A stretch of 34,645 nucleotides of DNA from Brasilonema angustatum HA4187-MV1 (GTDB lineage: Bacteria > Cyanobacteriota > Cyanobacteriia > Cyanobacteriales > Nostocaceae), in the NCBI GenBank assembly GCA_019359695.1, contig JAHHGV010000067.1:1-34645 (forward strand), given 5' to 3'. Made by a program: the position numbers and the translations under genes. Below are positions 1 to 7,887 of the stretch, in pieces. The notes beneath the pieces are model-generated. The model searched no databases. It was not told where the DNA came from and was given only the letters and a program-made list of their open reading frames with translations. Numbering within the stretch: position 1 is the stretch's first letter; the number at the start of each line of letters is the position of its first letter.

Positions 1-1
1 G

Positions 2-100
2 GATTTAGATAAAGCGATTACAGAAGCTTTTGAAACTGTTAATTTGAGTGACATTATTGGCTGGTTTAAACATTGCGGTTATTGTATTGCACCCAAATGA
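2..100 (+). CDS. IS630-family transposase, C-terminal end (partial)
   Basis: The window opens inside a reading frame of 32 codons that ends in TGA at 98-100. The visible residues include LSDIIGWFKHCGY followed by CIAPK. An acidic/hydrophobic helix, then WF(K/R)HCGY and a short tail, is the usual C-terminus of cyanobacterial IS630/Tc1-mariner type transposases. The DDE catalytic residues would lie upstream, outside the window. The bases just after the stop (about 101-110, reading GAACCGCTAT) probably hold the right end of the element, because IS630 elements insert at TA. Whether the element is complete cannot be judged from here. Confidence 0.7.
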   Translation, partial: DLDKAITEAFETVNLSDIIGWFKHCGYCIAPK

Positions 101-108
101 GAACCGCT

Positions 109-301
109 ATATCCCTCTTCTGTCACTCTCCGAAAACATTTACCATTTTTGAATTCTAGAGCTTTTATTTGGTAAGGGATCGCACAATTTTTTTCTAATA
201 ATAAAGACCACACCCATTTTTTTCTAATAGGATAGCTTGTATTGTTTGCCTGATAAGCCTTCCAGAGATTGCTCACCCGGAAAGTGACAGAAGAGGGATA
301 T
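109..301. repeat. 193-bp element with 24-bp terminal inverted repeats (MITE-like)
   Basis: Bases 109-132 (ATATCCCTCTTCTGTCACT and five more) are inverted at 278-301, with 23 of 24 positions matching. The ends carry TA dinucleotides, as expected of non-autonomous relatives of IS630/mariner elements. A minus-strand 65-codon frame runs through it but has no ribosome binding site, so I do not call it a gene. The element directly abuts the transposase remnant at 2-100. It may be a nested insertion or a non-autonomous derivative of a different IS. Confidence 0.7.
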
Positions 302-316
302 TGAACACCATGAAGA

Positions 317-652
317 TTACCAAAACCTAGCTGGTACTCTCTTTATCGCTGTTAGTGTTGTTGTCTTGCTTGTAGTTACTTTTGGTTGTGCCTCAGCTTT
401 CATTTGACTAATGATATCTGCTTTGATTTCGGCTAGTTTTTCAGAGTATCCATACTTGGAGATTACTCGTGTTGAACCGTCTTTTAAGATAAATTGTATT
501 GTTGATTTGCCGAACTCCTGCATGTTCTCGGTTTCTAAATCTGTTGTAAGAGTGTTAAACCTCTTTCTTTGAGATGGTTCAAAGTCAAATTCTACTGAAA
601 CTATTTCTGATTTCAGAATAATGAAGTCTAGGATAAAAATGTATTGAGACAT
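317..652 (-). CDS. Hypothetical protein, 111 aa
   Basis: The frame starts at ATG (650-652) and encodes a soluble protein without a signal peptide or membrane segment. The N-terminal half alternates hydrophobic and charged residues (FIILKSEIVSVEFDFEPSQR) in a beta-strand-like pattern. The C-terminal part is basic and Thr-rich (TTSKTTTLTAIKRVPARFW) and looks disordered. I do not recognise the family. No strong Shine-Dalgarno precedes the start. It lies alone between a MITE-like element and a repeat-bearing spacer, so it could be a short accessory gene or a remnant. Confidence 0.45.
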   Translation of the reverse strand: MSQYIFILDFIILKSEIVSVEFDFEPSQRKRFNTLTTDLETENMQEFGKSTIQFILKDGSTRVISKYGYSEKLAEIKADIISQMKAEAQPKVTTSKTTTLTAIKRVPARFW

Positions 653-977
653 TGGGATAACTCTTATTTGATAATAATTGATTGTTTACTGGAGTTTAGA
701 TTAAATTCGATTTTTAAGGCTACAACCCTTGTGTTACAGGCATTTTAGACTTGGGAATTTAAACACGCCTATAAATTAGGAAAGCCTGTCTGCATAAGGG
801 TCTGGCAGTTTGATAAGCAAAATTAGTCTAAACTCCAATTAGTTTAGCTATTTGATTAAAATACCCTGATAATACCCTGATTTTTGATCTGAAAAAAACA
901 GAACTCCCTTGTTGGCATAGTTTTTGCACAGAGATTTGTGTCATCGAATTTTATAAACATCCGTAATAGAAAAAGGT
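653..977. repeat. Spacer with inverted GGAGTTTAGAYTA repeats
   Basis: No gene is visible in these 325 bases. ACTGGAGTTTAGATTAAATT at 689-708 recurs inverted at about 821-839 (AATTAGTCTAAACTCCAAT), enclosing about 110 bp. A third copy lies after the transporter operon at about 3434-3452. The start of the MFS gene is preceded by AAAAAGG at about 970-976, which fits a ribosome binding site. Confidence 0.5.
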
Positions 978-2246
978 ATGGTTGTGCGCTCCGCATCACG
1001 TGGGCAGAGTCTTAGGGCACTCGACTGGTTGAACGTATTTCTAGCAGATATTCAAGGGGGTGTGGGACCGTTTCTGGTTGTTTACCTCACCTCAAGTCTG
1101 CACTGGAATCCAGCTCGGGTGGGGTTGGTAATGACGATTTCGGGATTGGTAGGAGTGGTTGCTCAAACACCTGTTGGAGCATTAATTGACCAAGTACGCA
1201 ATAAGCGATCGCTCATCGTCATGGCTGCTGTGCTAATTGCCATTAGTTCAATCGCCGTCGTCATCTTTCCATTTTTTCCCATAATTGCAGCAACTCAATC
1301 CCTTATCGCCATTGCTGGAGCTTTCTTTGGTCCGATAATTGCCTCTATTTCTCTGGGATTGGTGGGGCGACAGGGAATGGAACGCCGCCTTGGGCGCAAC
1401 CAAAGCCTTAGTTCAGCGGGAAATGTAGTAGCGGCATTGCTAGCAGGATTGATCGGTCAATTTATTGGTCAGGGTGCAATTTTCTACTTTATTGCACTGA
1501 TGTCGGGAGTCGTGATTATTTGTGCTTTACGGATTCGCAAACAGGACATTGACTATCGACTCGCACGAGGAGGCGATGATAGCGATTCTTCTGGGAAAAA
1601 GCCAAGTGAAAATGCGCATGTTTCTAATATTACACATTTGTTGAGCAACCGCCGCTTGCTCATTTTTGCCTTTTGTGCAGTCTTATTTCACTTTGCCAAC
1701 GCAGCAATGTTGCCCTTATTAGGTGAAGTATTAGCTCATCGCAAGGGTGGTAGTCCTACGTTGTTCATGGCTGCCTGCATTATCACAGCTCAAGTGGTAA
1801 TGATTCCGTTAGGAATTATCATTGGGCGACGAGCAAGTCGAAGCAAGCGCAAACCCATCTTTTTACTAGCGTTTTTGGTGTTGCCGATTCGTGGCGTGCT
1901 GTATACTCTAAGCGATAACCCTTTCTTCTTGGTGGCAGTGCAATTATTAGATGGTGTGGGCGGAGGAATTTTTGGAGTGATGCAGCTGTTGGTAATTGCT
2001 GATTTGACCAAGGGAACGGGACGTTTCAATTTAGCACAGGGAGCAATTGGGACTGCCGTTGGGATTGGTGCTTCTTTCAGTAACTATCTGGCTGGGTTTG
2101 TTGCTAAATCCGCTGGGTACGATGCTAGCTTTTTGAGCATGGCTGCAATTGCTGCGATCGCCCTGGTATTTTTCTGGTTCTTCATGCCCGAAACGCGTCC
2201 AGTCTCTAAGTCCGAGATATCTTACATTGAGCAGGTAGAGTCATGA
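978..2246 (+). CDS. MFS transporter
   Basis: A 422-aa major facilitator superfamily permease in the cytoplasmic membrane. The N-terminus LNVFLADIQGGVGPFLVVYL is typical of a bacterial MFS subgroup with a gated first helix. The loop between helices 2 and 3 reads GALIDQVRNKRSL, which matches the MFS signature G-x-x-x-D-x-x-x-x-R. There are about 11-12 hydrophobic segments, split by a hydrophilic central loop (residues about 190-215, rich in D, S and K). The substrate cannot be inferred. It overlaps the downstream SLC13-type gene by four bases (ATGA at 2243-2246), so the two are translationally coupled and probably work on related compounds. The length is normal for the family. Confidence 0.85.
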   Translation: MVVRSASRGQSLRALDWLNVFLADIQGGVGPFLVVYLTSSLHWNPARVGLVMTISGLVGVVAQTPVGALIDQVRNKRSLIVMAAVLIAISSIAVVIFPFFPIIAATQSLIAIAGAFFGPIIASISLGLVGRQGMERRLGRNQSLSSAGNVVAALLAGLIGQFIGQGAIFYFIALMSGVVIICALRIRKQDIDYRLARGGDDSDSSGKKPSENAHVSNITHLLSNRRLLIFAFCAVLFHFANAAMLPLLGEVLAHRKGGSPTLFMAACIITAQVVMIPLGIIIGRRASRSKRKPIFLLAFLVLPIRGVLYTLSDNPFFLVAVQLLDGVGGGIFGVMQLLVIADLTKGTGRFNLAQGAIGTAVGIGASFSNYLAGFVAKSAGYDASFLSMAAIAAIALVFFWFFMPETRPVSKSEISYIEQVES

Positions 2247-3430
2247 TATTTCTGAGATATCTTGTCATTATACTCACCTACATCGGATTGGGACTCGGTT
2301 ACTTGCCTGGACTGCGGATGAATCGTGCCACAATCGCCATTGTTGGTGCAGCCTTATTGATGGCGTTGGGAGTGCTGGATTTGCGTGCGGCATGGAGTGC
2401 GATCGACTATCAGACACTAATTTTCCTGTTTGGCATGATGGTTATCAGTGCCAATCTGGCTGCTTGTGGTTTTTTTCAGCTTACCCTCGATTACACAATA
2501 CGCCGTATCCACAATCCATTCGGGCTACTTGTGGTGTTAACGTTTGGCAGTGGTATTCTCTCGGCACTGTTCCTTAATGACACAATAGCCCTGATCCTCA
2601 CACCTCTGGTAGTTGGTTTAACCCAATTGCTGAACCTCAATTCTATTCCTTACCTGCTGGCTTTGGCAGGTGCAACCAATCTCGGTTCTGTTGCTACCTT
2701 AAGTGGTAATCCTCAAAACATCCTGATTGGTTCTTTCTCTGGTATTAGTTATTTGGACTTTGCTAAAGCATTGACACCGCTTGCTTTGCTTGGTTTGGCG
2801 ATTCAGGTGGGCTTGCTGTGCTGGCTATATCCTGAGGTGCGATCGCTTCAGCCTTACCAAAAAGTTGAACTACCCCGCTACCGCATCTTTAAACCACTGC
2901 TTGTTAAGAGTCTACTCATTACTACCGCATTGCTGGTGGCGTTTTTGGTGGGCATTCCTACTGCAGAAGCGACGCTTATTGCTGCTGGACTACTGTTGAT
3001 AACACGTCGCCTCAAGCCAGAACGAATTTTACAAAAAGTAGATTGGGATTTGCTGCTGATGTTTTGTGGGTTGTTCATTCTCACCGAGGGTGTGCAGAAA
3101 CTCGGTTCGCTGGAATGGTTTGCCCGTTTTGTTGATCATCCCTTGAGCATTCTGGGTGTGACTGCATTGTTGTCGAATTTGGTGTCGAATGTCCCTGCTG
3201 TACTGCTGTTACATCACCTAATTCCTCATCCCGATACGCGCACTTGGCTACTACTCGCAGCAGCTTCAACACTAGCAGGAAATCTGACACTGCTGGGGTC
3301 TGTGGCAAACTTGATTGTAGCGGAGGCGGTTGCTAAGCAAGGACATCAGCTGACTTTTGGGGAACATCTGCGATTTGGACTACCGCTGACTGTTATTACC
3401 TTAGTGCTTACCTATTTCTGGATTTACTAA
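2243..3430 (+). CDS. SLC13/ArsB-NhaD-type anion permease
   Basis: A 395-aa integral membrane protein of the ion transporter (CitMHS/ArsB/SLC13) superfamily, with about 10-11 membrane spans. It shows the two hairpin-type motifs of the family: FLNDTIALILTPLV (residues about 112-125) and ATNLGSVATLSGNPQNILIG (about 143-162). The second half has a matching pair, SNLVSNVPAVLLLHHLIP and LAGNLTLLGSVANLIVAEA. These Asn/Ser/Gly-rich hairpins bind substrate and cations in characterised relatives. Candidate substrates are di/tricarboxylates, sulfate or arsenite; the sequence does not decide. The neighbouring cysK might hint at sulfate, but it is on the opposite strand. The start ATG overlaps the stop of the MFS gene. 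Confidence 0.8.
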   Translation: MIFLRYLVIILTYIGLGLGYLPGLRMNRATIAIVGAALLMALGVLDLRAAWSAIDYQTLIFLFGMMVISANLAACGFFQLTLDYTIRRIHNPFGLLVVLTFGSGILSALFLNDTIALILTPLVVGLTQLLNLNSIPYLLALAGATNLGSVATLSGNPQNILIGSFSGISYLDFAKALTPLALLGLAIQVGLLCWLYPEVRSLQPYQKVELPRYRIFKPLLVKSLLITTALLVAFLVGIPTAEATLIAAGLLLITRRLKPERILQKVDWDLLLMFCGLFILTEGVQKLGSLEWFARFVDHPLSILGVTALLSNLVSNVPAVLLLHHLIPHPDTRTWLLLAAASTLAGNLTLLGSVANLIVAEAVAKQGHQLTFGEHLRFGLPLTVITLVLTYFWIY

Positions 3431-3433
3431 GCT

Positions 3434-3504
3434 TACTGGAGTTTAGACTAGTTTTCTTTCCACTTCCCCAAAGCCTGTTGTATAGGGGCATAAAGCAGCC
3501 CCTA
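3434..3504. repeat. Third GGAGTTTAGACTA copy and small GC hairpin between convergent genes
   Basis: TTACTGGAGTTTAGACTAG at about 3433-3451 repeats the motif found at 689 and, inverted, at 821-839, so the transporter pair is bracketed by inverted copies. At 3483-3504 TAGGGGC, an 8-base loop and GCCCCTA form a 7-bp hairpin without a T-tract. It sits between the convergent SLC13-type gene and cysK and could weakly terminate either; it also resembles a common cyanobacterial intergenic repeat. Confidence 0.4.
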
Positions 3505-3577
3505 CCAGGAAACTGAAGGTTAAGAAATCTGTGTTTCTAAATATTTTTATTTAGAGGCAGTGTGTCCGAAACGACCT

Positions 3578-4531
3578 TTATCGGGCAGTCTGCAACGCCA
3601 AATCTTGGAACATTGGGGTGCTGAGGTAACGTTCGCCAAAGGAAGGCTGAATCATCACGATTAAACGACCTGCGTTTCCTGGGCGTTTGGCAACTTGGAT
3701 TGCAGCATATAAAGCAGCACCAGAGGAGATACCAGATAACAAACCTTCTTCTGTTGCTAAGCGTCGTCCATAGGCGATCGCCTGATCATCACTAACGCTT
3801 ATCACTTCATCGACTAACTTCTTGTCGAGAACTTCGGGGATAAATCCGGCACCAATACCTTGAATTTTATGTGGTCCTGGTTTACCTCCAGAAAGGACAG
3901 GACTGTTAGCTGGTTCTACGGCGATCGCCTGAAAATTGGGTTTGCGCTCTTTGAGAACTTCTGCAACACCAGTTATTGTTCCGCCGGTACCGACACCTGC
4001 AATCACAATATCTACTTCCCCATCAGTATCTGCCCAAATCTCCTCTGCTGTGGTTTCTCTGTGTATTTTGGGGTTAGCTGGGTTGCGGAATTGTTGCAAC
4101 ATATAAGCATTGGGAGTGCTAGCAACGATTTGTTCAGCTTTGCCAATAGCGCCTCGCATTCCTTCAAGTCCGGGTGTCAATTCCAAAGAAGCACCATATG
4201 CTCGTAGCATGGCGCGTCGTTCCAAACTCATTGTTTCGGGCATTGTCAAAATCAAACGGTAGCCACGCGCCGCCGCCACCATCGCTAGTCCAATTCCTGT
4301 ATTACCAGAGGTAGGCTCAACTAAGATGCTTTTTCCTGGCTGAATTAACCCCTCCTCCTCAGCCGTCTTTATCATGCTTGCAGCAATGCGATCTTTCACC
4401 GAAGCTGCTGGGTTCATTCCTTCTAACTTTACAACAATCCTGGCTATACATCCCTCAGCCTGAGGGATTTTGTTTAGCTGAACTAAAGGAGTTCTTCCAA
4501 CCAGTTCTGTTATGTCACGAGCAATCCGCAT
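3578..4531 (-). CDS. cysK: Cysteine synthase A (O-acetylserine sulfhydrylase)
   Basis: A 317-aa fold-type II PLP enzyme that condenses O-acetyl-L-serine with sulfide to give L-cysteine, the last step of assimilatory sulfate reduction, in the cytosol. The PLP Schiff-base lysine is K46 in ASVKDR. The substrate loop is TSGNTG (residues 73-78). The phosphate-binding loop is GVGTGGT (178-184). The C-terminal [12 protein letters not shown] and [11 protein letters not shown] motifs are in place. The length matches CysK (about 310-325 aa). It stands alone on the minus strand, convergent with the transporter operon, with an 800-bp gene-free region upstream. CysM is unlikely given the CysK-type motifs. 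Confidence 0.95.
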   Translation of the reverse strand: MRIARDITELVGRTPLVQLNKIPQAEGCIARIVVKLEGMNPAASVKDRIAASMIKTAEEEGLIQPGKSILVEPTSGNTGIGLAMVAAARGYRLILTMPETMSLERRAMLRAYGASLELTPGLEGMRGAIGKAEQIVASTPNAYMLQQFRNPANPKIHRETTAEEIWADTDGEVDIVIAGVGTGGTITGVAEVLKERKPNFQAIAVEPANSPVLSGGKPGPHKIQGIGAGFIPEVLDKKLVDEVISVSDDQAIAYGRRLATEEGLLSGISSGAALYAAIQVAKRPGNAGRLIVMIQPSFGERYLSTPMFQDLALQTAR

Positions 4532-5333
4532 ATACTAACTCCTAATATAGATGCCTTTTCTCAGGGTGTGTAGAAATTAAGCTGTAGCCAATGTGCATGA
4601 ATAAAAATTTGAAAAAGTTACTCTAGTTCATTTTAGATTATTTTAAGATAATTACTAATGTTCTATTATCTTTGAACAAAGTCAAAAACTCGGATTTTTT
4701 TGATTTATTTTCATAATACTCAACTTTCTCTTAGCATAACCATACAATTGTTGAGTACAACTTTTCTTTTTCCTAAATTTAGTGAAAACAACTTATCAAT
4801 TGCAAGCTCTATATAATTTTGATGTTGAGTACACCAGACCTAGAACCCCATTCTGTAAATACTAGTACTCTAGCATGAAAAGTCTAGTACCTCTACCCAA
4901 AAAATTTTTTTGAACAGTGATTAGATAAGAATGACAGGCTTTGAGTACAACCTTAATAAATTTAATAATCTTGATCCAGACTCGATAAACTCTCTTCAGC
5001 AAAGACAACTGATATAAAAGATATAGGATTTACGCAGAGATTCCCCTCTACCCCCCAAACTTCTAGACGCCAGTCTAGGAATGAGGGGGGGCTTCTTAAA
5101 CAATTAACGCATTCGCTGCCTGCGGCACGCTGCTAAGACATTCAATCCGTAACAAAAGCTGTCAGCCAGCCATGCTGGAAGTATAGAGTGAATGAGAGTT
5201 TCTCACGATCCGGGGACTGCTTTACCGTTGGGTGCTAGCAATTGGTCTACTTCTTCAAAGAGTGTACATTCTGATATGCGCCACAGCTTAGTCCTCAAAC
5301 AGTTAGTAGTTAACAGTTACTCATGAGCGCTGA
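4532..5333. other. 800-bp AT-rich intergenic region with TTGAGTAC repeats
   Basis: No convincing gene is seen. The half upstream of cysK is AT-rich. It carries TTGAGTACA at 4751, 4825 and 4941 on the plus strand, plus a related GTTGAGTAT on the minus strand at about 4714-4723. These may be operator-like sites for cysK or the downstream genes. The stretch 5030-5130 has a GC-rich mixture (a CCCCTCTACCCCCC tract, then a GAGGGGGGG tract) resembling degraded multicopy intergenic repeats. No tRNA or rRNA is recognised. Confidence 0.4.
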
Positions 5334-5759
5334 ATGAAATTTAGACTCGTTCAATTACTCACAGTTTGTACAGTCACTTTAGTGGTGCTTTCTCCAGAGA
5401 TATTAGTATTTAGTATGGTTTGGGAGCGCCATATGGAGCTAGTACAAACAAAGAATTCAACCTGTGAAGTTAATCAGAATAGTACGAGTCAAGTTGGATT
5501 AGCTCTGCAAGAAGGTAAAAACTCCTATCAAGATAGCTCTTTTGTAGAATTTTCTGTCACAAACTTTGTCAAGCAATCTCTAAATCATAAAAAACTAGAC
5601 AAAACTGTCAAAATATTACAATGGTTCCTTTTATTATTTCCTATAATTCTTGGACTACTTGTTTTTTTCTATGACAGATATCTCATTTATCGTGCGGGTG
5701 TTTTTCAGCAACAAGTAGAAATGTTAGAAAGACTTTGGCAACAAGGTATTGAACAATAA
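5334..5759 (+). CDS. Small membrane protein of unknown function, 141 aa
   Basis: Two hydrophobic helices are visible: residues about 5-30 (VQLLTVCTVTLVVLSPEILV) and about 93-114 (ILQWFLLLFPIILGLLVFFY). They enclose a polar, Asn/Ser/Gln-rich region of about 60 residues with one Cys. The C-terminal tail YRAGVFQQQVEMLERLWQQ is an amphipathic helix or short coiled coil. The likely topology has the polar domain outside the cytoplasm and both termini inside. I do not recognise a named family. It begins a run of five same-strand small genes; the next start lies 7 bases after its stop, so they are probably cotranscribed. Confidence 0.65.
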   Translation: MKFRLVQLLTVCTVTLVVLSPEILVFSMVWERHMELVQTKNSTCEVNQNSTSQVGLALQEGKNSYQDSSFVEFSVTNFVKQSLNHKKLDKTVKILQWFLLLFPIILGLLVFFYDRYLIYRAGVFQQQVEMLERLWQQGIEQ

Positions 5760-5766
5760 ACCAACT

Positions 5767-6018
5767 ATGACAGAACAAAGAGAAAACTTATATTTCAACC
5801 TCATTGACCAGCTGCTTCGTTGTCCCAATGGTCAAGAGCCAGAAGTTTTAGAAGCTCAGCCAGAATTGCTTGATGCTGGTTTGATACAGACAATGTTACA
5901 AGTTGCAAGTGGATTTGCACACAACGATAATCAAGATGGAGCGCAGTTTCTTATCCATGTTGCACGTGAGTTATCCAAGGAGCTGGGACTGTATCCTGAT
6001 GTTCCACAAAAGGAGTAA
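5767..6018 (+). CDS. Small alpha-helical protein, 83 aa
   Basis: The preferred start is ATG at 5767 (MTEQRENLYFNL); an in-frame TTG at 5749 would add six residues but overlaps the previous gene. The sequence is helical. The pattern LLRCPNGQEPEVLEAQPELLDAGL, then FLIHVARELSKELGL, is very like the N-terminal region of many cyanobacterial CHAT/TPR proteins, here as a stand-alone unit. That resemblance is from memory of the family pattern, not a search. An AGGAG near its stop serves the next gene. Confidence 0.7.
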   Translation: MTEQRENLYFNLIDQLLRCPNGQEPEVLEAQPELLDAGLIQTMLQVASGFAHNDNQDGAQFLIHVARELSKELGLYPDVPQKE

Positions 6019-6021
6019 ATA

Positions 6022-6333
6022 ATGTTATTGACTGCAACGGACGCGGGACACATAGCGTTAGAATTCCTGATGGCGGAGTGGAATATTTCAGAAGAAGATA
6101 GACAATGGTTTGTCATTGTTAACTCTCGCCTAACTGGTGAAAATTGGTACATTGTAGAACTTGCTGTCGCCGGATTTCCTGATAGGTGGTATGTCCAAGT
6201 TTATGATACTGGAGCGTGTGATCCGAATTACACTTTTATTTCACCAATTCATGGTTCACAGAAATATATTGACACGAATGATTTACCAGTTATGGTAGCA
6301 GAAGTGTTGTTTTCTGAGCGTAATGTTCGATAA
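6022..6333 (+). CDS. Hypothetical protein, 103 aa
   Basis: The start is well supported: AGGAG at about 6012-6016 overlaps the end of the preceding gene, and only three bases separate that stop from this ATG. The protein is small, acidic and soluble, with features such as DAGHIALEFLMAEW, ENWYIVELAVAGFPDRWYVQVYD and YTFISPIHGSQ. The alternation of Trp/Tyr-rich strands suggests a compact alpha+beta domain of the kind seen in small immunity-like proteins, but I cannot assign a family. It is translationally coupled to the upstream 83-aa gene. Confidence 0.65.
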   Translation: MLLTATDAGHIALEFLMAEWNISEEDRQWFVIVNSRLTGENWYIVELAVAGFPDRWYVQVYDTGACDPNYTFISPIHGSQKYIDTNDLPVMVAEVLFSERNVR

Positions 6334-6365
6334 CAATGAAAATTACAAACTCAGATTGAAAATAT

Positions 6366-6618
6366 TAATGTGTGTTAGAGCGTGTTTATAAAGGCAAAAA
6401 GCTTGATTTGTCATGCTGAACCCTTCACTTCGTTCGAGGGTAAACTCCGCGATAACGTAATAAAGCATCTCTCAGCTACGGTGCAAAATCTAGATTCTAC
6501 CTTCCGGCAAGCCGCTACGCGTCTACGTTCAGTTTCACTTTACTGCTCTCCCTTGCCCGCTGCGCGCTCCAGAATGACAGATTGATTTTATAAACACCCT
6601 CTTACTCAACACACATTA
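6366..6618. repeat. 253-bp inverted-repeat element (MITE-like)
   Basis: The left end (6366-6392) holds TAATGTGTGTTAGAGCGTG and then TTTATAAA. It is mirrored at the right end (6587-6618, TTTATAAACACCCTCT followed by ACTCAACACACATTA) with a few mismatches and a short gap. Just inside the ends lie TTGTCATGCTGAAC and AGAATGACAGATTGA. The GC-rich centre resembles multicopy cyanobacterial intergenic repeats. A 67-codon frame through it is not a gene. Confidence 0.6.
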
Positions 6619-6655
6619 AAGTAAGATATAACTTATCTTCCATCGCTAGATAATT

Positions 6656-6698
6656 AAAAAGGCGTAGAGTAAATAATGTATACTCTACGCCTTTTTTT
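6656..6698 (+). terminator. Rho-independent terminator
   Basis: GGCGTAGAGTA (6661-6671) pairs perfectly with TACTCTACGCC (6681-6691) around a 9-base loop. It is preceded by five A and followed by seven T, so it can act in both directions. It ends the 5334-6333 gene run. Confidence 0.9.
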
Positions 6699-6856
6699 AT
6701 CATTTTTTATTGAATGATCTTCAATCATGATTCCTCACTATTGTTATAAAGATAGACCCTTAATTTTATAATAATTTCGGATATTTATTCACATGAATAT
6801 AGGAGAATTATGTTATATTAAATAATGTGACAATCCTTACAAAAGGATAGCATTTC

Positions 6857-7192
6857 ATGATCAGTGAAGACATCCTAGCAGAAGAATTCATGAGAGTCGT
6901 CACTCACTATTACCCAAAAGTCGGAGAATTACTAGACAGCTGTTATGTGAAAGTTATCTCCTCTTATTGGGGACGACCTCCTAAGCGCTTGCGATACATA
7001 GGAATTTATTGCTCTGAAAAAATGATGCCCGATGTGCAAACTCACAAAGAAATTTTGCGAGAACTAGCAGAAAATATGGGACTCGTTCAGGTAGTCTTCC
7101 TCAACGCAACGCGACTATTGCGCGATCCAATGTCGAAGGTCAAGCAAATACATCCACGTTTGTGGTTAGATTTGCATTGGCTAACAACATAG
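6857..7192 (+). CDS. Hypothetical protein, 111 aa
   Basis: It starts at ATG 6857 behind AAAGGA (about 6841-6846), a good ribosome binding site. The soluble protein has an N-terminal acidic helix (MISEDILAEEFMRVV), a basic centre (SYWGRPPKRLRYIGIYC) and a hydrophobic C-terminal half ending in PRLWLDLHWLTT. No membrane segment or known motif is recognised. It lies directly after a strong terminator, so it begins a new transcription unit, and is followed 57 bp later by another hypothetical gene on the same strand. Confidence 0.6.
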   Translation: MISEDILAEEFMRVVTHYYPKVGELLDSCYVKVISSYWGRPPKRLRYIGIYCSEKMMPDVQTHKEILRELAENMGLVQVVFLNATRLLRDPMSKVKQIHPRLWLDLHWLTT

Positions 7193-7249
7193 GAATAATC
7201 AAAGAACCCAACTTCTTCCAAACCCACCTTGCAATTTGAAGGGGTTTCT

Positions 7250-7621
7250 ATGAAAAATAAATCCTTCCTTCCTCCAGAGGATTTACCTTCAACAGAAGCG
7301 ACGCACCTTGACAAAATATTGCGATCGCAACTCGAACATTCCACTGGCAGATGCTTTTTTGAAGCGTGTGATCAGATCACACGAGCATTATTGTCTAACT
7401 GTCAGTGGTATATCACGACAGATGGTGGCTACCTCATGCTAGTCATTGATTGTCCTGACATTGTCAGTTACTGGCATATAGTCAGCAATATTGCACCGAT
7501 TGGAAATAGGCTAGAACGATTTGCCAGTAGCGCTAAAATCCGCGTTTATCCTCCATTTGGTAAGGGAACGCCGTTTGAAATTAGCGTTAACGAAATATCG
7601 GCTTATCGAGATTGGTTATGA
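7250..7621 (+). CDS. Hypothetical protein, 123 aa
   Basis: The ATG at 7250 is chosen because GAAGGGG lies just upstream (7238-7244); an in-frame TTG at 7229 would add seven residues. The sequence is soluble, with an alpha+beta pattern: FFEACDQITRALLSNCQWYITTDG, LMLVIDCPD and IRVYPPFGKGTPFEISVNEI. Three Cys are scattered without a metal-binding spacing. I do not recognise the family. It is probably in one operon with the 111-aa gene upstream and is closed by the terminator at 7651-7702. Confidence 0.6.
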   Translation: MKNKSFLPPEDLPSTEATHLDKILRSQLEHSTGRCFFEACDQITRALLSNCQWYITTDGGYLMLVIDCPDIVSYWHIVSNIAPIGNRLERFASSAKIRVYPPFGKGTPFEISVNEISAYRDWL

Positions 7622-7650
7622 CCGAAAATCGGAGGGTGCAAGCCCCCCAT

Positions 7651-7702
7651 AGCCATAACATAAAGCAAAGGAATAGTTTGCTTTATGCTATGGCTGCTTT
7701 TT
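7651..7702 (+). terminator. Rho-independent terminator
   Basis: Nineteen bases (7651-7669, AGCCATAACATAAAGCAAA) pair with 7677-7695 with two mismatches around a 7-base loop, followed by GCTTTTT. It closes the unit ending at 7621 and separates it from the peptide gene at 7888. Confidence 0.85.
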
Positions 7703-7787
7703 AGAGCAGCGCCGCAAAAAACTGCGAGGCGAGTCGCCAACTCCCAGTCCCGAACAACCATCAGAAGGAGTCAGAAGACAGAATATG

Positions 7788-7830
7788 TCCTGCGGAGGAG
7801 CTGCGCGCTCCGCGTAGCTCCTCCGCAGGA
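7788..7830. repeat. Perfect 15-bp inverted repeat, GC-rich palindrome
   Basis: TCCTGCGGAGGAGCT (7788-7802) is inverted perfectly at 7816-7830 around GCGCGCTCCGCGT. The style (GCGCGCTCCGCG core, high GC) is that of the multicopy palindromic repeats of Nostocales genomes. No T-tract follows. Confidence 0.65.
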
Positions 7831-7855
7831 AGGACACAATTCAGTAGGGATAGTG

Positions 7856-7861
7856 TATAAT
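7856..7861 (+). promoter_or_regulatory. Candidate -10 box for the leader-peptide gene
   Basis: TATAAT, preceded by GTG, lies 27 bases before the start codon at 7888. No good -35 is seen at the expected distance, so the promoter may rely on an activator or an extended -10. Confidence 0.35.
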
Positions 7862-7887
7862 TTTATTGTTATTATTGAGTAAAAGAG

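Noticed and set aside
79-276. 65-codon minus-strand open frame inside the first TIR element
   Set aside because: No ribosome site, no family pattern, and it lies almost wholly within a non-autonomous repeat.
6382-6585. 67-codon plus-strand open frame
   Set aside because: It falls entirely inside the 253-bp repeat element and reads repeat DNA.
7685-7882. 65-codon plus-strand frame before the leader peptide
   Set aside because: It starts within a terminator stem and runs through a GC palindrome; Arg-rich noise composition.
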